Positions 13,180-26,291 of a DNA stretch of 64,000 nt are shown piece after piece. The notes under the pieces were generated by a model, which was not told the DNA's origin, made no database searches, and worked only from the letters and a program-made list of their open reading frames with translations. This stretch comes from Taenia hydatigena (Eukaryota; Platyhelminthes; Cestoda; Cyclophyllidea; Taeniidae). The stretch lies in NCBI GenBank assembly GCA_036345935.2, contig JADWOT020000002.1, forward strand, positions 10,991,100 through 11,055,099, given 5' to 3'. Every line of letters begins with the position of its first letter. Position 1 is the first letter of the stretch. Made by a program: the position numbers and the translations under genes.

Positions 13180-14019
13180 TCAGCCGCACAGCGCACGTGT
13201 ACTACTACCGTTATTAATTTTGTTTGTTCGTGTGGGCATAATGTTCGAGTTGGTCACACTTCGCCTGCACAAAATAAATAGTCACATTTGTCAGGCTTAG
13301 AAGCTTCCTGTTTTCGTGGCACCCCACTGCCATAAGAGGCATTTAGTTTAGATTCCCTGGTGACATTTTCGTCATACCATCGACACCCATGCGCCTGCAC
13401 GAAAGATAAGTTACGCTTATCAAAATCTTTCTCATTGAACACACACATAGTAGCCTGCCTGATGCGTCAGCATGGTGCTCAAATGTATAAGCCACGCGCT
13501 TACCTTCCTTCTTTCCTGTGCAATTCAATGTTTTGTTAATCAATGGGCATACTTATTGTACAAGCGAAGGATTCCTTTGCGGACCACCTATAGCTTTATA
13601 AGAAGCATCCAAGTGTGCTGAACGACAAACGGCTTATTCCCATCAGTGACTTGTAAGTAGAAGAGAGTGTTGAGTGACAATAACACCAAGAGTTTACTGC
13701 CATTGAGTGTCGAATGTCTATGCCCACATTTCTTGTAGCACATATGGATTCGCTCAAGACTTTGGAATAGAACAAATTCATTTGCGCTGAGACATTATTT
13801 AGTCGAACATGTGAATCGAAGCATTGACACGTCTTGGAAGTTTTGCTGCTGCTTAAAAATTCATGCCTACTTATGAATTGTTGGTAATGTTGTTTTGCTG
13901 CCTCATATATTACCAGCAGCCACGAGAACCCACTATTGTAATAAGTGCGCTCTCAGGCAACACTGAAAAACCTTTGCTGAATGCGTTCTGAACAGCAAAA
14001 GTATCACTGAGTGTCAGTA
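13180..14019 (+). repeat. dispersed repeat B, copy 1
   Basis: This aligns in inverted orientation with 29320-30345 in the arginase spacer. Landmarks are the TGACACTCAGTGATACTTTTG block (as its complement) at the gap edge, TGTTGCCTGAGAGC, and the ATGCCTC / GTGCCACGAAAACA-like blocks. The spacer copy carries about 170 bp extra near 29,750-29,930. This copy runs straight into the N gap, so its true end is unknown. Confidence 0.85.
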
Positions 14020-14119
14020 NNNNNNNNNNNNNNNNNNNNNNNNNNNNNNNNNNNNNNNNNNNNNNNNNNNNNNNNNNNNNNNNNNNNNNNNNNNNNNNNN
14101 NNNNNNNNNNNNNNNNNNN
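14020..14119. other. assembly gap of exactly 100 N
   Basis: A run of exactly 100 N is a conventional placeholder for a scaffold join of unknown size. It falls at the outer end of the left inverted-repeat arm, so order and distance across it should not be trusted. Confidence 0.98.
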
Positions 14120-15179
14120 GTCGTCGCTACGCCTGGTTCGAAGTTTGCGCTAAAGAGTTCGGGCATGTGAGCTTCCATTTTGGAAATTCTTGACTTATTT
14201 TATGCATGCACATAAGTAAACTCGCAGTGTTGACATGATAGCGTAAGTGTCGACCTTTGAGGCTTGCTGAATTAGTGACTTGTGTAATGCTTGTGGTGAA
14301 ATGATCGAATTCCATCAAAGTATTTAATTAAATGCTGACGTGGGTCGCGTTTATTTACTTTGAGCTCATTTTGCACTGCGATGATGTCTGCTGATTGTGG
14401 TCAATTTAAGACTTCCTCAAATTACGACGAAATGCGGGTGATCGGATTTCCCTATTATTGGTTACCAGTGATTTATTTGTGGCGATAAATTGCACGTCGA
14501 ATCTGCGGGTTCGCTGCTTGAGGGCAGTCGAGAAATCCGGGAGGAGTCAGCGGTAACTTTGATGATCTGGTGATAATTATTGGGAGAAACCACAAAATTG
14601 AGCCGAGGAAATTGTATGAGGTTAGTTTAGCGATTGTACAATATTAAACTCGACCAAAATTTCAGTCCTTAGCGCATTACTGAGCTGCCAACTGTGCATT
14701 TCGGTCACTCTGGTGGTTGATTGTGAGAGTCCATCTATGAGATGGCGTTTCATAGAACTTCCTTTCCTTTGCTGTAGTTGATAAAGTAATTACTGACTTT
14801 AGCGGCAGTTGACAATAAAGTAATGCATGCTGACTTCAGTGAATGGATGGGAAGTTTTGATTCTTGCAAAGATGGCAAACCGGTTGGGATGTAACGTATC
14901 CAACTTTTCACTGAGTGATGGCATAATACTAGAGATCGTCTTAGCGCAGATGTGAGAAGAGATGCGAAATAACCCGGACTCTAAAATGCCAAATTCATGA
15001 ACCAATGCATTGTCTTCTCTCCGTGAGGTCACTTGAGATTTTTTATGTGACAATTTGATTTCTGCCTGGGTAAATGACATGCCTCTCTATCAGGTGGTCA
15101 ATGTTGTGTCAAAAGTGGCTGTTGGTTGGAGACTTGTAATGATTTCTGCATACGGACATGATTTCTTTGTTTCTACGAA

Positions 15180-15480
15180 AGGCTATCGAACCCCTTTTTT
15201 TCAGTTGCGAAGGATGTGATAAATGTCTCCTCTGTTTAATACAGTCATTGGTGCGCTGAAAGACTTCGCACTCTTTCATCACGAGTCTTGCTGCCCGATT
15301 AAGCAGAGTGTAATTCATTGGGCACTCCTTCCATGACGCGGAGAATCGCAGTCCCATGGGATCGCGTATGTGCGTGAAGGCAAACGCTCAGAAGGTTGTG
15401 TCCTTGGTGGGACTCCAGGTGTCACAAACTTGATCCATATCTCGTCCCTTTTCTCGGAGGTCGTGGTGATTGTGTCGCCT
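15180..15480 (+). repeat. dispersed repeat F, copy 1 (left arm)
   Basis: This aligns with 60365-60640 in the same orientation and with 46455-46760 inverted. Landmarks are TTTCAGTTGCGAAGGATG, CACTCTTTCATCACGA and a GGACTCCAGGTGTCACAAA-like block. The 60-kb copy lies 5' of a gypsy gag, so F may be long-terminal-repeat or leader sequence, but that is inference. Confidence 0.65.
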
Positions 15481-15939
15481 GGTGGGAGGTACGGTACTTG
15501 TCAACTCCCCCCATACTAACGTCACATATATTTGATGAGCTGATTGTTGCCAATGGGCCTAATGCTCCTTATAGAAAGTATTATTTTTTTTATGATTGAC
15601 TGATTTAAATAGTTATAAGCATAAAAGGCGGGATAGGATAGTGAAATGCATGGGGGGAGTTTTCTTGGTGGATGACTGCATTTATTTCGTGCAAAAAAGT
15701 TTTCGATGGCTAAATACAATGTAACATCTGAATTGCGATGTACCTGTGGAATAAAAAAATAGAATAAATCATGTTTTCAGAAATCATGCCTTTTCTGTAG
15801 AGGTCATAGAGATTCCGGCTGTTTAAACCCGACTTTAAATGGATATTGCCTCCGATGAGCATGAGCAAACTGACAAAAAAAGGAAGGGCTGAGATTGTCA
15901 ATTTCGTTTTTGTTGAATGCAATTTTATAGTATTCATTT

Positions 15940-17262
15940 CCACGCGTATGCTAATTTAGCCCTCAATAACTGCAAGTTTGTTGTAATCATTTCCACGAGG
16001 GTGCGAATTTCACCCACAGTAAATGCAATTTTGTGGTATTAACCCACGCCTGATTGCGAATTTCGCCCTTAATGGATGAAATTTTGTGGTATTGATCCCC
16101 TCGTGATTGCGGATTTGGCGCTCACTGGATGAAATTTTGTAGCATTGACTCCCATGTGATTGCGAATTTCGTCCTCACTGGATGAAATATTGTAGTATTG
16201 ATCCCCTCATGATTGCTAATTTCGTCCTTACTGGATGAAATTTTGTTGTATTAATCCCCTCGTGGTTGCCAATTTCGCCCGCACTGGGTTAAATTTTGTA
16301 GTTATGATCACCTCAAGATTGCGAATTTCCTCCTCATTGGATGAAATTTTGTGGTATTGATCCCCTCGTGGTTGCCAATTTCGCCCTCACTGAATGAAAT
16401 ATTGTTGAATTGATCCCCTCGTGATTGTTAATTTCGTCCTTGCTGGATGAAATTTGGTAGTATTGATCCCTTCGAGATTGCGAACTTCGCCCTCACTGGA
16501 TGAAACCTTGTAATATTGATCCCCTCGTGATTGCGAATTTCGTCCTTACTGGATGAAATTTTGTCGTATTATTCCCTTTGTGGTTGCCAATTTCGCCATC
16601 ATCGGATGAAATTTTGTAGTGTTGATACCCTCGTAATTGCAAATTGCGCTTTCACCGGAAGAAATATTGTAGTAATAATCCCCTCGTGATTGCAAGTTTT
16701 GCCCTCACTGGATGAAATTTTGTCGTATTTATTTCCTCGTGATTTGGAATTTCGCCCTCACTGGATGAAATTTTTGGTATTGTTCCCCTTGTGATTGCGA
16801 ATTTTGCCCTTGCTTGATGAAATTTTATAGTAATGACCCCTTGTGGTTGTGAATTTTGCCCTTACATGGTAAAATTTTGTATTAATGATACCCACATGAT
16901 TGCGAATTTTGCTTTTAATAAAATAATTATAGTGGTATTGATCTCCTCGTGGTTTTGAATTTCGTCTTGGATGGATGAAATCTTGTAGTATTGATCCCCT
17001 CGCGACTGCAAATTTTGTCCTTACTGGAAGAAATTTCACGGTATTTTTCCCATCGTGATTGCAAATTTTGTCCTCACTGGATGCAAGTTTGTAGTGTTGA
17101 TCCCCTCGTGAATGCGAATTTCGCTCTCTACTGGATGAAATTTCGCAGTAATGATCCCCTTCGTGATTGCGAATTTGGCGCTCACTGGATGAAATTTAGT
17201 AATATTGATCTACTCATGTTTGGCACTTTTGTTATTCCTTAATGCAATTTTGGAGACTTGAT
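15940..17262 (+). repeat. 53-bp satellite array, left arm
   Basis: About 25 tandem units with a 53-bp period, measured from successive ATTTTGT landmarks at 16081, 16134 and 16187. The core reads TGATTGCGAATTTCG, then CCCTCACTGGATGAAA, then TTTTGTAGTATTGATCCCC. Units differ by about 10-20%, mostly by substitution, plus occasional 1-bp indels. 53 is not a multiple of 3, and the unit contains stops, so this is non-coding. The mirror array is at 44985-45999. Confidence 0.95.
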
Positions 17263-18262
17263 CCATTTTTGATTTCGTACTTGGACTTTCTCAGTCACCC
17301 ACGCTTGCCAACACATTATGCGCATGGAACGCACCATTTGTTTGTGCGTCAAATCAAGTGCTCATCAAAGGTATCAGGGCACTCGGCATGAAGCCTAACA
17401 TCCAGTATCAAATATCAGTTGACAAGCGACACAATTCGGAGCTGTGAGGCCTTTTTTCAGCGCTTATAATCATATACCCTTCTTTCAATATGTTCCAAAT
17501 GACATTTTACATGGCGACTTTCAAAGGCACTTTCTCGATGCGAGTGATTTTGGATGAAAAGGCATTTTTGTCTTATTTCGTGGGGTTTTTAATAAAGCGC
17601 TAATGAATCTGGAGTCATACTCACGATGGTTACAAAATTTGTTGGCGTGCTACACCTAAGAGTGAAGCAAATGCTTTGCATTTGGCAATGAATGGGATTG
17701 TTGCGAGCACCTTAGACGGACACATGTGCACTAGTGAGGAACCAGCGAATGTGCTTGCAACTGCACAACCATGATGAGGGAAACACATCATGCGCATCTC
17801 TCGGTGAAATATTCAACTCTAAATCGTGCGGTGTTAGTGCGATAATGCAGTTCGTGTGGATGCGCCAAGTCAGGGAATGATTAACGCCAGTGGTAAATGG
17901 ACTAACCGCATAGTGTCTCTAGAGCACACCCCAAATAACCCAACATCGTGTTGCTTAAACATGAAGGGTGCCCTGCAGTTGCTCGTAAAAACTTAAAAAT
18001 TTAGTAGTGAATAGCCTTGCTTTACCATATCAAAATATGTTTTGATGTTCATATCATCGTTATGGAAAGTGGCATGCGTTAATTGGCACCATCACGACCT
18101 TATAGTGGTATCACGCGAGTCATTGGTAAACGCCAACCCATTTCACCAACTCTTGTGTGCAGAAGGACCGGCTTAAGTTTTAAACTCTCATTTTTCAGTC
18201 TGAGATGGTTGGCATGGCGTAGGGCATCAGCGGTTTGATAAAGCCAGTGCTGTAATGCTTAA
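17263..18262. other. left-arm-specific segment
   Basis: Between the satellite and about 18,262 this arm does not match the right arm, which has a retroelement relic at the equivalent place (43,033-44,984). The segment contains repeat G copy 2 at 17292-17370 and no recognisable gene. Confidence 0.6.
17292..17370 (+). repeat. short dispersed repeat G, copy 2
   Basis: Matches 12124-12200 in the same orientation at about 90% identity. See that entry. Confidence 0.8.
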
Positions 18263-19373
18263 CAGCAAGACAGATGCAAAGCTTTGCTTGATGAACTACC
18301 GATTTCGGATACAGTGGCTCGGATGACCTTATTGCCTTTAACGGGTAAGCTAGCCTCTGGGCCATGCCAACTGCCTAATTCCCTTCTACATGCTGAACAC
18401 TGATGTTCTGGCCAAGCACTGTGCCTTTTCGTTGTCTTGAGGGAAGTCCCAAGACGCTACAATTAACGCTATGTTCGGAGGCATTGTGCATTTGGCAAAC
18501 GAAGCATTACTAAGCTGACAATCGCTACCACTACTCACCGAGGGCTGATATCAGCACTACATCATTGTCTTCCCTACTGTTTTGAGGTTAGAGCAGTCCA
18601 GCACAGTCATCGACTACTTGCATACTCCTCGGCCTTTCTTCTCTCCAGTCTTGCACAATCGGTTTAATCTTCCTCGATTTCCGTTGTGATGGCTAAAGGA
18701 GGAGTGTAATCGCAAGTAGATTTTTTACAATTCTTCTAGTCCCATCAACTTCCAAACTTCGTTACCAAGCATACTAATCCCAGGTATTGAACCAGGAGGA
18801 AACGGACTCAAATGAACTCATTTTTGCTGGTAATTGGAACAAAATCCTTTGGCTCCGTCTACTTTGCACTGACCATGGGCAACTCGGACCTGATATCCTT
18901 TAGCACAGCTGTGATGAACACAATAGGCTACTCGAGTGCTTCGAGGACGGATCTGGACCTAGACGAATCGGCAGGGTACTCTTTTAATCCCAGGCTTAGA
19001 CTGTGTAATTATTAATGATTTGTGACATAGGCAGGGGTTGATAAAGTCCTTCACGGTTCGAAAACGATTTAAGTGATAATCCACCTACAATGGCGGCTGG
19101 TCTTTGAATGACATTTCTGAACCCTGCAGGAAGACGTATTACAAAACGCGGTGAGTTCTACGCCTTACGCTGTTTCATTAATTATGTTTAAGTATTTTTA
19201 TGATTTCGTCCTCCTCATAAGCATTCACTTGAGGCTGGAATTGCATCAACCAACCACAGCTCCTCACCGCATATGTTTTTGTGCAGCGTAGAAAGCAAAT
19301 ATAGTAGAAACATTGCCTGCCCGTTAAGCATCATTTGGAACTAAAGGAGTAGAAATAATTTAATCTGCTCTAT

Positions 19374-19710
19374 TTAGGAAAGTACCACCATTACTTCCAT
19401 TTTATTGGCACTTTCCCGATTGATTTGTAGTACCAATCTTTCCCCTACTGGTGATGGACACGCGTGATGGTTAGCATATTTGCCCCCTATCCCATACGGA
19501 TATAGCTTGCAGAATGGGGGATGAGGGGACTGACGAAGCAGTAGCCTCGCCGAACGGAGCATGGAGTACGGTGCTGAACAAAGCGAAGTGGACCGTGTTA
19601 TGAGTCTGTGGTTTGTCGGATGACGGATTTTGGTGATGAGGTCACTTAACTGCATCGTCGTTGTACCTCTTCGGAGTGGTATGTTGAATGCATGTGTGTG
19701 TATTTTACCC
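19374..19710 (-). other. identity island between arms (left copy)
   Basis: About 340 bp appears identical, or nearly so, to the complement of 41630-41960, although flanking DNA differs. It contains a 93-codon minus-strand frame (19374-19655) whose translation is the same in both arms. That frame has no motif I know. Conservation could reflect a recent gene-conversion tract, a very young shared insertion, or selection. I favour conversion because no protein family is recognisable. Confidence 0.6.
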
Positions 19711-20662
19711 GAGTACGATGTTTTCTTTTGTCTTCAGGGAGGGAAAAAGCTGAGAAAACTGCAGTGGGTATGTATGAGTTGGTGGTAGAGATGTTCTATT
19801 GTGGATTGAAATGGTTTTCATGCCAGACCTATCGCAATGAATTTGGAATGAAGTCATCAGCTACGAGTAACAAGACTAATGGGCGGTTTAGTTTAAAAAT
19901 TAGCTTCATTATTTGTGTGTGGTTGAGTTTTGCTCAAATTACTTTTGAAATAAATATGTGACGTTGCATTGTTGCATGATCTGGAGACATGTAAATGTGG
20001 GCTACGGGGCTTAGGGTAAGCCAACTGTTTCAAGCGTTGATGTTGCTTCGCAGTGCTTTAGAGCGGGGAAGTTTTGCCTTGCAAGTCAAGGACGGCAAAG
20101 ACCTTGAGAACATCATAATACCACGCCGATGGGTCGCGATGGCAAAGGAAATGTAATTGGTAGAAAGCAAATAAATCTCACGAATAGGAATGCCAGAACA
20201 TAACAATAAATTCTTTGCTGTAGAACAAAACCGGAAAGCAGTTTAGCAGCTTTATTGTGCGCAACAAATGTGATGTAGCTTTCAAAGACTTCCTTGAAAG
20301 CAAGGGAAGGCACAATACTAGGATGGAATATATATATTCAACAAGCGGCAATCAAACAAGCAAAGCACTAGCCGTGAGGTGTTGCTGAGCATCTGAGCAG
20401 AGGACTCCGGATCGTTTTATCAGGCCGCATAGCAATCTCTTTCTGGCTAGGCATGCAAGGTATCATGGCTTAATATAAATGACATGCGATCGAGATCGGG
20501 TGCGGCTAAGATGATCGCACCGAATTTCATGCCTACCAAAACGTGCTTCATTTTTGGCAGTCCGGCATCCATTGACTGTAAGGCAAGTGGGTGCACACTG
20601 GAAACGTAGCTGCATCAATGCAGATTGAAGAAGCACTGAATTTACAGACAGTAGAGGTTGAT

Positions 20663-21043
20663 TCAATTTTGGAATGTTAGAGGGTACTGCTTAAACACCC
20701 TGATCCATTGTGCAAACCGAAGTGGGAGGGCCTGGAATTTGGATTGCAGTCTCAAAGGATGATCATCGCTTTGCATATCATGCACCATCACGTCCAGAGA
20801 TCGCACTTTTATATCGCGATCCGTGATGTGTGATCCTTGTGGATTAGTGGAGCTTGCACAATGGCAAATGTCATTGTAGCAGACAACTTGGCAGTTGCCA
20901 CCAGTGAAGCAGTCATTAGCTCGACACTGCGTAAAGTCGCAAAAGTCCGCGTGCTTCACATTTTCACATCCACTGAAGTAGCCGCAGTGTCCACCGTAAC
21001 ACCTCTGTTTGCCAAGAGCTCCACTGTTCCACGCCTTCTGCAT
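20663..21043 (-). pseudogene. cysteine-rich open frame (left arm)
   Basis: A 126-codon minus-strand frame with a dense cysteine block containing GGHCGYFSGCENV, DFCDFTQCRANDCF and CHCASSTNPQG. The spacing resembles a small disulfide-rich extracellular module, but I cannot assign a family. The right-arm copy (38146-38490) is also open. Differences between copies are mostly amino-acid changing, and two cysteines in the CYNDICHC part are lost on the right. That argues against current selection. It may be one exon of a lost secreted protein or a chance frame. Confidence 0.25.
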
Positions 21044-22129
21044 TTCATTCTGCCGAGGGGTAGAGTTGTCGAAACAATGCCATAATTAAATGCAGCAGTT
21101 GTAGTTGAAGATTCCGCCTCGTAAACCCTAGCCAGTATTTACACTGAAGTGGCACATCGTGAAACAGCATGGCTTTACAAAGCAAACTTCAACTTCTACC
21201 TCTACTGCTGACATCATAGAACACCTCGCCTCTACGCGGCCCTCACAGAACCCATTTTCAACTCCAAGTTAAACAACTGCTGCTTAACTCGTCCTCGCTA
21301 CCGGACAGTACTAAAGACAACAAAGAGTAACATAAGGAAACTGCAACTGCTGGACAAATGGGAGTCCCATGACCTGCATTGATAGGCGTCAATTCACGGG
21401 AAAAGGAAGACTTAATGTGTTTGGAGAAGAAGTGAGGTAGACAGTAAAAGAAGTAGAATGTGGGTCAATGATGACAAGATAAGTGGGAGAAAATTAAAAC
21501 AGACCTGTAGAGAACCTGACCCTAGAAGAATGAGAATTTGAGACCAAGTCATTTAGCCAAAGCCCAACATTTAGTCCAAAATCATCTACAGTCTCTGCGA
21601 ATAATCGTGAAACTGTTACTGTTAAGCTAGAGTAGACGTACTTACCACTTAAGGTCATTGTCGTAATTCTTACTCTCTGATGCAATCTCTTAATGCAGGT
21701 TGCCGTTTTTTCTTGGGAGATTTATCTACACGTGTTGGAACACCTGCCCTCAGTCTGTGTGTAGTACGTGTTTTGTGAAGTTATGCTTTGCTCGTCTCAC
21801 ATATCATCATTATAAGTCCGACATTTGGCGCATTCAGTCATCGTGGGCGCATTAACACGATGATATAAAAAATGAAGCGACAATCCCACCCACAAGAGGT
21901 TTATTTACACATCAAGTAAGTACATAAGTAATTGGTTCCATAACGCTGACACGATGTGGCTCTCGCCACTGGGGTAAATAAATTGCACCTCATTGCTTTC
22001 CTGTTACCTCTTTCACAGTCTCAAACCCCTCTCCATTTCCGCGTCCCACACTTGCAACATTATTCATGCTCCACTACAGCAGCACGAGATTGTTGAATAG
22101 CATGGTCTATGCACTGCTGATTCCTGATT

Positions 22130-22830
22130 TTCTAATCCTGGGTGCAACCGTGACTCACTACAGAGAAATCACTCAATCATAGGACCACAACTGAGATGCG
22201 ATTGTGAACTGCGAGATTCAGCTAGCACTGGTGGAAGCTACGATAGAGCTGGCCGTGTCGCGCTTAGTGAAGTGAGAAGGGCGTAACGCCTGCATTGGGT
22301 GACGACCACAGTAGCGAGCTTGAGGCAATTGTGAGCCACTTCAATGTTGATCCACACAGTGATGTCAATTTGACTAGGACCCCTGTTTCTGGACCCACTC
22401 ACCGCCTATTTCTCGCCTTCCTTCTCAACAAAAGCAACATATTCATTCCGCTAGCCCATGGCTTTAGAAATACCAGATTGCTGTACATTTGATATTCTTA
22501 TTTTAATTGACATTATCTGCGCTCATTACTTCCATGCACATTCCGGTCTTGAAGCTAACCAACTTCTTTGCGTCGCACTTCGCAGCCTTGCTTTACCACT
22601 AATTGCCAATCGTATTAGAGGGTACAAAAGTGGAAATGTTGGGCATTTAAATGTGTCATGAAGACCATATACAGTTCCAAGTGTCAAATTCTATCTGAAC
22701 CTTGACATTGACCAACTGGATCATAAATACGCTCCCAGCACATAAACCTCCCTTTCCGATGGGCCTTTCGACGGAGGAAAGTAGGCAGCTTTGCAAGACC
22801 TGTAGTCAGACAAGCAAACAAACATTTTGG
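22130..22830 (+). pseudogene. arginase pseudogene, left arm
   Basis: This stretch aligns with exon 2 to exon 5 of the intact arginase gene at 27062-28781. The exon-2 equivalent reads GDDHSSELEAIVSH where the real gene has GGDHSIGIGSIAGH. The VDAHADIN metal-binding stretch is destroyed. The exon-3 equivalent is recognisable from TCTTGAAGC onward. The exon-5 equivalent is recognisable from TGTCAAATTC and TACGCTCCCAGCACA onward. Intron 2, including its TGCACATT acceptor side, is retained in altered form. Intron 3 and part of exon 4 are shortened by deletion. I cannot find exon 1, and exon 6 is doubtful. Retained introns mean a duplicated gene, not a retrocopy. Stops and frameshifts rule out function. 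Confidence 0.85.
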
Positions 22831-24927
22831 GCATTTCAGCACACACCTTCAGTGCATTGTCGATGATGACCTTGAATGTGGCCATGAAACAGGACTTGCA
22901 GCTTCAAATTAAGTCTGAAATCCTTATTTACCATTCATTGTGATTATTTGACACCAGCAAAAAGCGGATCAGCGTTAAATAATTCTACTTTTATGCTGCA
23001 GCCTTAGTATATGCCTTTTAAGATCTATGGTAAAAGCATCCAAAGCTTTATGCAGTCGTTTTCCTTTGCGGCCTAACGGTGCTTTTTCATGAAAGAACGC
23101 CATCTAGGGCCGACAAGAAGTAGTGATTTCTCTCAATAAGTAGTGTGGATTTTGACACAAGTTCGAATTATCGGTGTGGATGTCAAGACTTTTTGAGGAT
23201 GGCACGTGGGAGGTTGATTTCTGCACATGTTTACTCTTTTATGCTCATCATTATTTGCATTATTCATTTTTCTGTCAAGTTATGGCATTAATTAGTGGCT
23301 CTCTTTCATGCCTTGTAGCTATTTTTGAGTAGTGAAGTTTGTTCTGTTATCTTTGAGTTGACGATGTTGTTGTCGTCTCTTCTGGGTTACTGAGCAACCT
23401 ACTTTGCGGATATCTTGATTTTCTCTCGATTTACATTAAAATCATTCATTGGTTCAAGTTAATTAGCCAAATTTCCTGCGTAGCTTGTCGACTCTAAGCG
23501 GAGCCAGAAATAAGCTTTCTCAAACGCAAGAGGAACTATTTTGTGAGTCGCACAACAAATGGCAAGCATAACTGAACTGAAGAATGCCCAAATCTCCGCC
23601 TCTTGTAACTGTCTTTTTAAGCATAGCATCTTTGTGCTGGCTAAGTTGTTTTTCCCGTGATAGTTTAGTCGGCTTTAGCAAACTGCAATTTTCTGATTAA
23701 AACAAGACCAATCACTAAGCCGTGTTTTGCCATTAAAAGGTTATTTCATGTACTTTAAAATTTTCAAATGAGTGCATTTTATAGTTAAAAAATTCGTTCT
23801 TCGATCTGCGAGTGATTCGATGCTCAGTGATGTCATTGTGTTGCAAAATAACATTTAATCTATCAAGCTGGCTGCACCAGGGAGTTGGGTGATTTCGAGG
23901 AACCGTTATTATTCCTGATTCATCTTCTTATTTGACTTTATCATACATATTGAGTAAGTTGGTGTGGAGTTTGTAATTTCATTGCTGCCGAATTAAGATT
24001 AGGTTGAACAGTGTCACCGATTCCGGTTGGATCCTACTAGCAGGTGAAATTCAAGAGCCATCTGTCTGATTCTGGTTGATAACATGACTTGTCCATCTGC
24101 ACATACCTTCATTTGGAAGAGCTTTATGCAAACGTTGACGTGGCTACTCTGCTGAATGTCTTGCATTGGGTTTTGCCATTAGGAGTATCTGCAGGGGAGG
24201 AGCCTCACGTCTACCACGTGTGAAATTTGATGCGGGGAAAAAGATGAAGCGCATTGCCCCTTTTGGCGCGTTTACTTGTAGTCGCCACTATCGTCGTGTC
24301 GAACTTCCCTTCTGATGCTGACCAACCAAATACCAAGTTGTGTGCTTAACTGCTCTGCACCCTCTCAAGTTGTCTACCCTCATACCGATGCGCAATGATT
24401 TCTAAGCGAATGTTTACATGAGCCGATCGACGATCAAGCAGTAAGGCAGACGTTGAGAGCACAAACTCACATTGATGGCTCACTCACGGTTATCTGGATG
24501 GACTAATGACCAATATTCTCCACTTGAAGCAATGAGTTGAAATCATGTGAAAGAAGTAAGCTTAGGTAGACGATTACTAGAGTTTTTGCAAAATAACCGC
24601 AAAAGTAAAATCTTTGCATTGAAATGGGGCAGAAACGTTTGTCAGAGGCTGCAGACGGCCATACAAATGGTCATGTAAAAGTGTTCAAGCATTGAGACCC
24701 GCTTTAGCAGGTCCTGATTCCTTCTAACAGCAATACCTATGTCATCACTGCAGCACTTTAAATCCGCACATTTGCATTTCCCTCACATAAAAGTGTCCTA
24801 GGGAGGACTGCCAACCTGTTGCCAGTAGTTAAACTTTTAGGACTACAAAGTGGAGTGCTTCGTTGTGATCTGTAATATGCAAAATTATGTGTCAAGACAG
24901 CATTTCATTACGCCAGAGGTTACTGTC

Positions 24928-25628
24928 GTGCGAAACAATGTCTAAATACTTGTAATCACCTAATTAAGTAAAAGTTAAGTAAAATGCTTCTTGCAATACA
25001 CGTGTGTGTTCCATACCCAGGTGCTAGCAAAAGTACAAAAGAATTTCTTACCAGCGCACGCTAAATCAATGGTAAAACTTTTGTCTACGAACAAGCGAAC
25101 TCACCATACATTCATGTTTGCACTTTGCCTAGGATGCATTTTCGATGAAAAGATAATTGGTAAATCAAGGCATAAAAAGGCATTTAAATAACTGCTTGTG
25201 ATATCAGCGAATAAGTGAACTCAATGCAAGCCTAAATATTGTTTAAAATTGCACATCTACTTATGGCCAATGGGCCGTGATGTGCCAGGACAACATTTTA
25301 GTGCCCTGCTGACTTCGGCGCGAATTCAAACATTAATAAGCTTTTAACAAATAATCGCGGCTCACTGACTCAAGGTACGAAGTCACGCTAAGACTCCTGA
25401 TCCTACTGCAAGGGTGGAAATTTTATCCGACATTTACGGGTGTGCATAAGAGGTGCATTTCAATATGTTTTTAAACAATTGGCAGCTTGCAAAAGCCGAC
25501 GCTGGCAGAGGAGTCTAAGTGCGTGAGACTTGATGTGCTATTTCTATACTACTCAGCATTAGAGACTGTAAGATAAAATGCAGCTAACATTTGAACTCAG
25601 GTTTAACTGGACATAAAAGCCAAGCGAC
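24928..25628 (+). repeat. dispersed repeat C, copy 2 (left arm)
   Basis: Copy of 12245-12958 inside the left arm. It is nearly identical to its mirror at 32010-32710. Confidence 0.85.
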
Positions 25629-26200
25629 CTTAGCAAAGTTGCTGAGCGCAGTCTTCCGTATCAAGCCCAACTTTACTCATGATGGTTGTCTACGTTCAAT
25701 CCTTAGTTACAGCATGCCTCCACCAGTACCAAGAGCAGTAATAAAACCTGCGCTCTACTACGGATTTGATTTTAGGCGCTCATCCTTCGACATATCAACA
25801 AGCTGCAGCAATTCGCTTCCTGATTAACAAGGCATTCGATTGTTCGCTAATGTAGAAAGATGAAGTGCAATGGTGTTTGTTAGTAGCTTTGACAACTCAC
25901 GCATTCAGGCGCCTTGTGACTACTACTGTTTGGGAGTGTGGGCAATGACGAGAGCCTTGGTTTACGTAAGCGACCCTCGTGCAGGTGCGCTACGGATAAT
26001 CTTGGGACGTAAGTGCGTGTAGATTACGAAATGTAAGCTAAAACCCTGTTTATGTGATATGGAGCCACGAAAGGCAGGAAGTTCCTACATCTGACACATT
26101 GCACTTTGTGTTTATAAGTTAAGTGTGTCTAATTTTTGTCTGATTACCAAGCTCGCAAAGCAAACGAAATAATACTTTTACATTTATGCACATGCCATGC

Positions 26201-26291
26201 AAAGAAAAATTCATTCACACTTCTACTAGGTTGTTGGGCTTTTAAAATAACGCCGATTTGCAGCATTATTCGACTGACATAATTACTCTGC
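26201..26291. other. 91-bp left-arm-specific indel
   Basis: The right arm reads CCATGCATGG straight through at about 31,434-31,443. Here 91 bp sit between CCATGC and ATGG. TGC occurs at both edges of the extra DNA, so this is either an insertion with a 3-bp duplication or a right-arm deletion between 3-bp repeats. Confidence 0.8.

Noticed and set aside
15940..17262. CRISPR-like array
   Set aside because: Units are head-to-tail with no unique spacers, the period is a constant 53 bp, and the setting is eukaryotic. It is a satellite.
22130..22830. Arginase pseudogene as a retrocopy
   Set aside because: Intron 2 and parts of introns 3 and 4, including an acceptor-side remnant, remain, and no poly(A) tail is seen.
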